A stretch of 12,194 bases of DNA from GCA-020356105 sp041602815 (GTDB lineage: Bacteria > Pseudomonadota > Alphaproteobacteria > UBA8366 > JADFVY01). A program made the position numbers and the translations under genes. The stretch lies in NCBI GenBank assembly GCA_041602815.1, contig JBFIFO010000125.1, positions 1 to 12,194 on the forward strand, read 5' to 3'. Of the stretch, positions 6,079 to 12,194 are shown piece by piece. Below the pieces are notes generated by a model that was not told the origin of the DNA, did not search any database, and saw nothing but the letters and a program-made list of their open reading frames with translations. Numbering within the stretch: position 1 is the first letter of the stretch; every line of letters starts with the position of its first letter.

Positions 6079-7557
6079 ATGCGTTTCCTGTTCCGCGGCA
6101 TCGCGGGGGTTGTCCTGATGGCCGCCACGGCGGGCCTCATTGCCATCGGCGTGTGGCGCCTGATGGAGGCTCGGGAGGCCGGGCAGGCGCGCCATCACGG
6201 TCCGGAGGAACGCAGCTTCGTCGTCCACGCGGCGACGCTGGAGCAGGCCGTCGCGCACCCGAAGATCGTCGCCTATGGCGAGATCCGCAGCTGGCGCAGC
6301 CTCGAGCTGCGGGCCTCGGCCAGCGGGCGCCTGGTCGACATCTCGCCGGAGTTCCGCGACGGCGCGGCGGTGAAGACCGGCGACCTCCTGTTCCTGATCG
6401 ATCCCGCGGAGGCCCGGGCGCGGCTCGCGGATGCCGCCGCTGCGCTGGCCGACGCGGAGGCCGATAAGGCCGAAGCCGACGAGGCCGTCATCGTCGCCGA
6501 GCTGGAGCACGAGGCGGCCCTGCGGCAACGCGACTTGCGGCGCCAGGCGGTGCAGCGCCAGCGGCAGCTGCTCGACAAGGGTTTCGCCACCGAGGCCACC
6601 GTCGAGGAGGCGGAGCTCGCGCTCTCCACCGCCGAGCAGGCGGTGCTCAGCCGGGCCCAGGCGCGGATCGTTGCGCGCAAGCGGGTCGAGCGCTCGGCGC
6701 TCGCCATCACCCGGGCGCGGATCGCCCTCGACGATGCCCGGCGGATCGCCGACGACACCCGCGTCGAGGCGCCGTTCGACGGCCTGCTCAGCGAGGTCGA
6801 CGCCGTGCTCGGCCGGCTGGTGACGGCGAACGAGAAGCTCGGCGTGCTGATCGATCCGGCGGCGCTGGAGGCGGTGTTCCGGGTTTCCAACGCGCAGTTC
6901 GCGCGGCTGATCGACGAGAAGGGTGCGCTGCGCCGCAGCGTCGTGACCGTGACCCTGGACCTCGGCGATGTGCCGGTCGCGGTGACCGGAACGATCGGGC
7001 GCGCGGCGGCAGTGGTCGCGCAGGGGCAGAGCGGCCGGCTCGTCTATGCGAAGCTCGATGCCGGGCCGGCGACGATCCTGCGGCCGGGCGACTTCATCAC
7101 CGCCACGATCGAGGAACCGGCGCTGGCCGACGTTGCCATCGTGCCGGCGACCGCGGTTACGGCCGACGGCAGGATCCTCATCATCGACGCCGACGCGCGC
7201 ATCGTCGAGCGCACGGTTACGATCGTGCGGCGCCAGGGTGACAGCCTGATCCTGAAGGACGCGCCCTACGGAGCCCGCTACGTAACGGAGCGGGCGCCGC
7301 AGCTCGGCCCGGGTGTCAAGGTGCGGCCTGTGGATCGCGCGCCCGGCGCAGTACCGCCGCCGGCGGGCGACCATGGCGGCGGTGACGAGCGCATCGCGAT
7401 CAGCGACGAGCGGCGCCAGGCGTTGATCGCGTTCGTGCAGAACAGCCGGCACATGTCGGAGGGCCGCAGGGCGCGCCTGCTGCAGCTGCTGAGCCAGCCA
7501 GAGGTTCCCAAGGCCATGATCGAACGCCTCGAGGCGCGCATGGCCGGGCAAGGCTGA
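6079..7557 (+). CDS. RND efflux periplasmic adaptor (membrane fusion protein, HlyD/AcrA type)
   Basis: A 492-residue adaptor. An N-terminal hydrophobic segment (about 5-27) without a lipobox anchors it in the inner membrane. The barrel-sandwich halves are SASGRLVDISPEFRDGAAV with GDLLFLID (80-108) and VEAPFDGLLSEVDAVLGRLV (229-248). Between them is a long Ala/Glu/Arg-rich coiled-coil hairpin (about 110-225) that would dock an outer-membrane channel. Beta-barrel and membrane-proximal domains follow (about 260-415). Odd is the last 75 residues: a Pro/Gly linker (PGAVPPPAGDHGGGD) followed by a charged helical tail. The start ATG at 6079 has GAGG five bases upstream; an upstream in-frame GTG at 6040 would add a cysteine-rich, non-leader sequence. 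The stop overlaps the transporter start in TGATG, so the two are coupled. Substrate is unknown. Confidence 0.92.
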   Translation: MRFLFRGIAGVVLMAATAGLIAIGVWRLMEAREAGQARHHGPEERSFVVHAATLEQAVAHPKIVAYGEIRSWRSLELRASASGRLVDISPEFRDGAAVKTGDLLFLIDPAEARARLADAAAALADAEADKAEADEAVIVAELEHEAALRQRDLRRQAVQRQRQLLDKGFATEATVEEAELALSTAEQAVLSRAQARIVARKRVERSALAITRARIALDDARRIADDTRVEAPFDGLLSEVDAVLGRLVTANEKLGVLIDPAALEAVFRVSNAQFARLIDEKGALRRSVVTVTLDLGDVPVAVTGTIGRAAAVVAQGQSGRLVYAKLDAGPATILRPGDFITATIEEPALADVAIVPATAVTADGRILIIDADARIVERTVTIVRRQGDSLILKDAPYGARYVTERAPQLGPGVKVRPVDRAPGAVPPPAGDHGGGDERIAISDERRQALIAFVQNSRHMSEGRRARLLQLLSQPEVPKAMIERLEARMAGQG

Positions 7558-10500
7558 TGTCTCAGGACCGCCCCGAGCGTCCGGACATCGGCACCGGCAT
7601 CATCGGCTACATGGTCCGTCACCGGACCGCGGCCAATCTGCTGCTCGTTCTGATGCTGGTCGGCGGTATCGCTGCCGGGCTTAAGATCCGCACCCAGTTC
7701 TTTCCCGACGTGGTGCTGGAAACGGTCACCGTCAGTATCGCCTGGCCGGGCGCCGGGCCGGACGACATGGACCGGGCCGTCGTCGCCCTGCTCGAGCCGG
7801 CGCTGCGCGCGGTCGAGGGTGTCGAATCGTCCTATTCGGTCTCCACCGAAGGCAGCGCGACCATTACGCTGGATTTCGAGCCCGGCTGGGATATGGGCCG
7901 CGCCACGGATGACGTGAAGGCCGTCGTCGATTCGACGACGAACATCCCCGAGAATGCGAAGGAGCCGGTGATCCGTCGCTGGGCGTACCGGGACCGCGTT
8001 ACCGACGTTGCGATCTACGGTCCGGCGGGGATCGAGCAGCTGTCCCGCTATGCCGAGGAACTTCAGGCGCGGCTGTTCCGCGAAGGCGTGACGCGAACGT
8101 CGATCCTCGGCGTGGCCGATCCGGTGATCCGGGTGTCCGTCCCGGAGGCCATGCTGCTCCGCCACGACCTTACCCTGCGGCAGATCGCCGATACGGTGGC
8201 GGCGGAAAGCGCCGCCGGCCCCGCGGGCGATGTCGGGGCCAGCGGCGCACGTGTCCGCGCTGGAGTCGAGCGACGGTCGGCCGAACTCGTCGGCGACATC
8301 GCCGTCCGTTCCCTGCCCGACGGAAGCAGGTTGTATCTCCGCGATGTCGCGCGGATCGAGACGGAAGGGGTGGAAGCGGGGACCGCCTATTACCATAAGG
8401 ACGACCCGGCCGTCGTCGTGCGGGTCGAGCGCAGCGCGCAAGGCGATGCCATCGCCCTGCAGGACCTGGTGCAGCAAGTCGTCGACGAGATGAGGCCGAC
8501 CCTTCCGAGCGACGTAACGATCCAGCTGACCCGGACCCGGGCCCAGGCGATCAAGGACCGGCTGCAGATCCTGCTCGACAACGGCCTGCTCGGGCTCGCC
8601 CTCGTGCTGGGCTTCCTGTTCCTGTTCCTGTCGGCGCGCACTGCTTTCTGGGTGGCGGTGGGCATCCCCACCGCCATGGCGGCGACAGTGGCCCTGATAT
8701 ATGTCGCGGGGCTGACCCTCAACATGGTTTCGCTGTTCGCCCTGATCATCTGCCTTGGCATCGTCGTCGACGACGCCATTGTCGTCGGCGAGCACACGGA
8801 TTTCCTCGCACGGCGCGGGATGCGGCCGGCCGAAGCCGCGATCGCCGCCGCGCGCCGCATGTGGGCGCCGGTGTTCAGCGCGTCGATCACCACCGTCATC
8901 GCGTTCACGTCGCTGGTCGTGGTCGGCGGCCGTTTCGGAAATCTGATCGTCGACATCCCGTTCACCGTCTCCGTCGTGCTGATCGCCAGCCTGGCCGAGG
9001 CCTTCCTGATCCTGCCGGCGCATATGCGCCATTCGCTGGCGGCCGGCAATGCGCGCCCCTGGTACGACGCGCCGAGCCGTCTCTTCGACCGGGGGTTCGC
9101 CTGGTTCCGCGACGGGCCGTTCAGGCGATTCGTGCGGCTCGTCATCATGCTGCGCTACCCGATGGTCGGCGCCGCCGTCATGCTGCTCCTGGTGTCGATC
9201 TCGATCTACGTCGACGGGACCGTCGGCTGGCGGTTCTTCAACGCGCCGGAGCGCGGTTACATCAGCGCGAATATCGCCATGCTGCCGGGTGCAGGCCGCA
9301 GCGATACACGGGACATGTTGAGAGAAATGCAGCGCGCGCTGGACGCGGTGAACGCGCGCTATGCCGAAACGCACGGCGCGCCGCCGGTCAAATTCTCGCT
9401 GTCCGCTGTTGGCGGCAGCGTGGGACGCGGGCTACACGGCACGCAGGCCAAGGACCGGGATCTTCTCGGGGGCTTCTCGCTCGAACTCATAGATCCCGAC
9501 CTGCGACCGTACTCGGCCTTCGCTTTCATGGCGGACTGGGAATCGGAGATCATCCGCCATCCGCTGCTGGAAACGCTCTCGATGCGTGGTCACCGGTCGG
9601 GGCCCGGCGGCGATGCGATCGATGTTGCTCTGTACGGCCGCGACGGCGATACCCTCAAGGCGGCGGCAGAGGCGCTGAAGGGCCGCCTGGCCGAGTTCCC
9701 GGCGGTCAGCGCGCTCGAGGATTCGCTCGCCTACGATAGGGCGGAACAGCTGCTCACCCTCACTCCCCGGGGCGAGGCGCTGGGCTTCAACAGCGAGCAG
9801 ATCGCCGCCGAGCTGTATGGCCGGCTGCACGGCATCGACGCGGTCGAGTTCCCGGTCGGGCAACGCACGGCGACGATCCGCATCAACTTGCCGGACGAGG
9901 AACTCACGGCCTCGTTCCTGTACGAGACCCGGATGCGCGCGCCGGGCGGCGGCTACGTCCCGGTCAGCGAGATCGTGCGTATCGAAAGCCGCCAGAGCTT
10001 TGCCTCGGTGCGGCGTGAAGACGGCGAGCGGGTCATCCGCGTGAACGGCGACATCTCGGAGGACGATCCGGAGGCGGCCGCCGCCGTCGCCGAGGCGCTG
10101 GAGGGCGACATCCTGCCGGACATCGCGGCCCGATTCGGCATCGACTGGGAGCTGCGCGGCCTCGCCGAGCAGGAGCGGGAGTTCCTGTCCGATGCCGTGG
10201 TCGGCTATGCCCTCTGCCTCATCGGCATCTATCTTGTGCTCAGCTGGGTGTTCGGTTCCTGGGTCCGGCCGGCGGTCGTGATGGCGGCCATCCCGTTCGG
10301 TCTGATCGGCATGATCTGGGGCCATCACTGGCACGGTTTGCCGATCAGCATGTTCTCGATCATCGGGCTGATCGGGATGTCCGGCATCATCATCAACGAT
10401 TCGATCGTGCTGGTGACGACGATCGACCGCTACGCGCAGCGGCGGGCGCTGGTGCCGGCACTGGTCGACGGCGTCTGCGACCGGTTGCGCCCGGTCATTT

Positions 10501-10766
10501 TGACCACGGCGACGACCGTGTTCGGCCTCACGCCGCTGCTGTTCGAAAGCAGTCGCCAGGCGCAGTTCCTGATGCCGACGGTCATAACCCTGGTCTACGG
10601 TCTCGGTTTCGGCATGTTTATCGTGCTGGTGGTCACGCCCGCCCTCGTCGCGATGCAGCGCGACGTCGGTATCGTCCTGCGCTCGGGGCGCCGCCTTGCG
10701 GCACACCTCGCCGGCCGGCGGCGCCGCCGGGCACGACAGGATGCGCCGCCGCCACGCACCGCATAA
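7557..10766 (+). CDS. RND-family efflux transporter, inner-membrane permease subunit
   Basis: A full-length (1069-residue) proton-driven resistance-nodulation-division transporter of the AcrB/HAE type. TM1 is near 24-43, followed by FFPDVVLETVTVSIAWPGAGPDDM, the usual start of the first porter loop. The TM2-6 block is about 335-490, TM7 near 535-555, and TM8-12 about 880-1035, giving the twofold pseudo-repeat. The proton-relay aspartates are present in TM4 (D405-D406 in GIVVDDAIVVGEH). The TM10 position that is lysine in AcrB reads N947-D948 (GIIINDSIVLV), as in many other RND subgroups. The start overlaps the adaptor stop by one base. A complete tripartite pump would need an outer-membrane factor encoded elsewhere. 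Drug, solvent, lipid or metal substrate cannot be decided from sequence, though no heavy-metal signature was seen. Confidence 0.95.
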   Translation: MSQDRPERPDIGTGIIGYMVRHRTAANLLLVLMLVGGIAAGLKIRTQFFPDVVLETVTVSIAWPGAGPDDMDRAVVALLEPALRAVEGVESSYSVSTEGSATITLDFEPGWDMGRATDDVKAVVDSTTNIPENAKEPVIRRWAYRDRVTDVAIYGPAGIEQLSRYAEELQARLFREGVTRTSILGVADPVIRVSVPEAMLLRHDLTLRQIADTVAAESAAGPAGDVGASGARVRAGVERRSAELVGDIAVRSLPDGSRLYLRDVARIETEGVEAGTAYYHKDDPAVVVRVERSAQGDAIALQDLVQQVVDEMRPTLPSDVTIQLTRTRAQAIKDRLQILLDNGLLGLALVLGFLFLFLSARTAFWVAVGIPTAMAATVALIYVAGLTLNMVSLFALIICLGIVVDDAIVVGEHTDFLARRGMRPAEAAIAAARRMWAPVFSASITTVIAFTSLVVVGGRFGNLIVDIPFTVSVVLIASLAEAFLILPAHMRHSLAAGNARPWYDAPSRLFDRGFAWFRDGPFRRFVRLVIMLRYPMVGAAVMLLLVSISIYVDGTVGWRFFNAPERGYISANIAMLPGAGRSDTRDMLREMQRALDAVNARYAETHGAPPVKFSLSAVGGSVGRGLHGTQAKDRDLLGGFSLELIDPDLRPYSAFAFMADWESEIIRHPLLETLSMRGHRSGPGGDAIDVALYGRDGDTLKAAAEALKGRLAEFPAVSALEDSLAYDRAEQLLTLTPRGEALGFNSEQIAAELYGRLHGIDAVEFPVGQRTATIRINLPDEELTASFLYETRMRAPGGGYVPVSEIVRIESRQSFASVRREDGERVIRVNGDISEDDPEAAAAVAEALEGDILPDIAARFGIDWELRGLAEQEREFLSDAVVGYALCLIGIYLVLSWVFGSWVRPAVVMAAIPFGLIGMIWGHHWHGLPISMFSIIGLIGMSGIIINDSIVLVTTIDRYAQRRALVPALVDGVCDRLRPVILTTATTVFGLTPLLFESSRQAQFLMPTVITLVYGLGFGMFIVLVVTPALVAMQRDVGIVLRSGRRLAAHLAGRRRRRARQDAPPPRTA

Positions 10767-10854
10767 GCAAACCGTTCACCATTGGCGTGGTACCGTGCCG
10801 GCCCGTGATGGCCGTCGCGCCCGGCGCCCGGATCAGCGAGGAGGTTCGCCTGAC

Positions 10855-11346
10855 ATGACGCGTTTGTTCGCTTCGATTGCCGTATTTGTCGTCGTCCTCA
10901 ACCTCGGCGCCTGCGTGACGCCGAAATCGGTCGAGGCGCCGCGGATTGCGCTTCAGAACGTGCGGTTGCTGGAGGCCAGGGGCCTGATGCAGATGATCCG
11001 CGTCGACCTCATGGTCAGCAACCCGAACGATTTCGACATTCCGCTGACCGGGCTCGATTTCATCATGACGGTCAACGGCCAGGATTTCGCGGAGGGGCTG
11101 TCGAACGCGGCGGTTACCCTGCCGCGCCGCGGCCGAGCGACAGTGCCCGTCGATGTCTCGATCTCGATGCTGGCGGTGCTGCTCCAGTTGCAGGCCGTGC
11201 AGAAACAGGGGAGCCTCGACTACCACCTCACCGGCACCGCGTTCCTCGACCACGTCCTGCTGCCCAAGATCGACTTCGACAGAAAGGGCAGCCTCGGCCT
11301 GCGCAACGACGGCGGCGGCCGACGGCTGCAGGCGCTCGAAACCTAG
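10855..11346 (+). CDS. WHy/LEA14-type small lipoprotein
   Basis: A 163-residue protein with a short lipoprotein signal peptide: MTRLF, a hydrophobic stretch, then the lipobox LGAC with C20 as the lipidation site. The next residue is Val, not Asp, so outer-membrane sorting is expected. The mature part (about 25-145) is one WHy/LEA14-like domain: VRLLEARGLMQMIRVDLMVSN with the hallmark N56-P57-N58, PLTGLDFIMTVNG, an alternating central strand region, and a final DY-LTGTAF strand. In bacteria such proteins are linked to stress tolerance of the envelope, but the molecular role is unclear. GAGGAGG (10838-10844) lies 10 nt upstream of the ATG. It begins 88 bp after the RND permease, in the same direction, so co-transcription is possible. 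It converges on the VTT gene with only 8 bp between the stops. Confidence 0.85.
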   Translation: MTRLFASIAVFVVVLNLGACVTPKSVEAPRIALQNVRLLEARGLMQMIRVDLMVSNPNDFDIPLTGLDFIMTVNGQDFAEGLSNAAVTLPRRGRATVPVDVSISMLAVLLQLQAVQKQGSLDYHLTGTAFLDHVLLPKIDFDRKGSLGLRNDGGGRRLQALET

Positions 11347-11354
11347 GAGCGGCA

Positions 11355-12185
11355 CTACCGGCGACGGCGCTTCGGGCGCGCGGCGCCGGGGCGGCGCCGG
11401 GCTGCCATGCGGCGCAGTGCCTCGGCCCGCCGCGATCCGGGGATGAGGTCGAGCAGGTATTGCAGGCCGAACCCGCCGAGCGCCCACAGCACGACCATGC
11501 CGGCCAGCAGGCCGAGGTTCATCGGCGTCGGGTTTTCGATCAGCCGCCACAGGCTGTCGCCGAGAATGACCAGCAGCGCCAGCGTTGGGGCGAGGCCCAG
11601 CATGACGCCGATCTGGTGATGCAGGAACCGAATGTGCGATGCGCCGCAGACCATGTTGACCATGGTGAACGGGCCGAGCGGTGTCACCATCATTCCGACC
11701 ACCACGGGTATGCCGCGGCGGCCCAACTGCCGGCTGATGCGGGCAAGCCGCGGGCCCATGAAGCGGCGCAGCCAGGCGCGCCCGAGAATCCAGCCCGCAA
11801 GATAGGACAGGCCGGCGTTCAGCATCGAGCCGACGAGCGCCAGGGCGAACGCGGCGGCCGGCGGGAACATGACCGCGACGATCATGTTCAACATCGTGAT
11901 GGGGAACAGGGTGGGACTGGCTCCCAGATAGATCAGCAATACCAGCAGCACCGCCCATTCGCTGCGGTGGATCGTCTCTGAGGCCAGCCGAAGGCGTTCG
12001 GCGTCGACGAAGTTCTGCAGCGGTGTCGCCGTCCACAGCACCGCCACCGCAAGCACCAGCACCGCCGGCACGGCCGCATGGCGGATGGTGCGGAGGACAT
12101 ATAGGGTGAACCGGATCGGCCCCCAACGCCGTATACCGGTTGCCGGCGTCGCAACGGCCCGGTCGCGTGTTCGTGCCGCTCTCAC
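11355..12185 (-). CDS. VTT (DedA/TVP38-TMEM64-like) membrane protein, possibly the C-terminal part of a longer gene
   Basis: 276 residues from the GTG at 12185. Hydrophobic segments lie near 38-52, 78-98, 104-130, 160-180, 190-208 and 224-246, and the tail is very arginine-rich (RRRPGAARPKRRRR). The VTT core reads SPTLFPITMLNM, then GSMLNAGLSYLAGWILGR, then TPLGPFTMVNMVCGASHIRF and ILGDSL. VTT proteins are related to DedA flippases/transporters of lipids. The segment resembles the VTT half of phospholipase D-VTT fusions (GPFTxVNxxxGASHI). The arginine usually seen before the xxPxxP loop is M166 here. No in-frame stop lies between the GTG and the right edge, and the site before it is weak (GGACG), so the true gene may extend further and be truncated by the window. 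Confidence 0.85.
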   Translation of the reverse strand: MRAARTRDRAVATPATGIRRWGPIRFTLYVLRTIRHAAVPAVLVLAVAVLWTATPLQNFVDAERLRLASETIHRSEWAVLLVLLIYLGASPTLFPITMLNMIVAVMFPPAAAFALALVGSMLNAGLSYLAGWILGRAWLRRFMGPRLARISRQLGRRGIPVVVGMMVTPLGPFTMVNMVCGASHIRFLHHQIGVMLGLAPTLALLVILGDSLWRLIENPTPMNLGLLAGMVVLWALGGFGLQYLLDLIPGSRRAEALRRMAARRRPGAARPKRRRR

Positions 12186-12194
12186 TTGACGTCC

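Noticed and set aside
5959..7551. Minus-strand open frame of 530 codons antisense to the RND adaptor
   Set aside because: Arg/His/Asp-rich with low sequence complexity. The plus strand carries a well-formed adaptor with a ribosome site and coupled stop.
7278..9374. Very long minus-strand open frame (698 codons) antisense to the RND permease
   Set aside because: Length alone is not evidence in GC-rich DNA. The composition mirrors codon bias of the real permease gene and shows no family features.
11382..11401. GGCGCC-rich direct and inverted repeat near the end of the VTT gene
   Set aside because: It lies inside the coding region and is explained by Arg/Pro/Ala codons of the basic C-terminal tail. 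No T-run follows.
10633..12126. Minus-strand open frame of 497 codons covering the lipoprotein gene and overlapping the VTT gene in another frame
   Set aside because: It is out of frame with the VTT protein and its product is Pro/Arg/His-rich without a domain.

Overview
The window is GC-rich chromosomal DNA, about two-thirds G+C by eye, densely packed with genes. It looks alphaproteobacterial. The phnW-phnA-phnY order matches the phosphonate operon known from Sinorhizobium meliloti, and codon use is strongly G/C-ending. I see no insertion sequence, integrase, tRNA, rRNA or CRISPR array, so this looks like ordinary host genome. Genus assignment is not possible from the sequence alone.

Positions 1-4249 hold a phosphonate-catabolism locus. 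A LysR-type regulator, cut by the left edge, faces left. A compact three-gene operon faces right: phnW (2-aminoethylphosphonate transaminase), phnA (phosphonoacetate hydrolase) and phnY (phosphonoacetaldehyde dehydrogenase), with 10-bp gaps. Together they convert 2-aminoethylphosphonate to phosphonoacetaldehyde, then phosphonoacetate, then acetate plus phosphate, without C-P lyase or phosphonatase. The 120-bp divergent intergenic region is very AT-rich and carries a perfect 17-bp dyad of LysR type, the likely operator.

Positions 4322-5740 hold two leftward genes. One is a membrane-anchored protein with HEAT-like repeats, apparently preceded by a 12-codon leader ORF. The other is a transglutaminase-like cysteine-protease-fold protein whose canonical catalytic histidine position is alanine. 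A 10-bp stem inverted repeat lies between them.

Positions 6079-10766 hold a rightward efflux operon: a periplasmic adaptor with an unusual C-terminal tail and a full-length RND inner-membrane transporter, overlapping by one base. No outer-membrane factor gene is present. Downstream are a small WHy/LEA14-type lipoprotein gene (rightward) and, convergent with it, a VTT/DedA-like polytopic membrane protein. The VTT protein resembles the C-terminal half of phospholipase D-VTT fusion proteins, and its frame is still open at the right edge.

The most useful leads are the leader-ORF/inverted-repeat arrangement at 5737-5808, the LysR-type dyad at 239-255, the histidine-less transglutaminase, and the possible truncated PLD-VTT fusion at the right end. 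Nothing here is clearly a new biological system.
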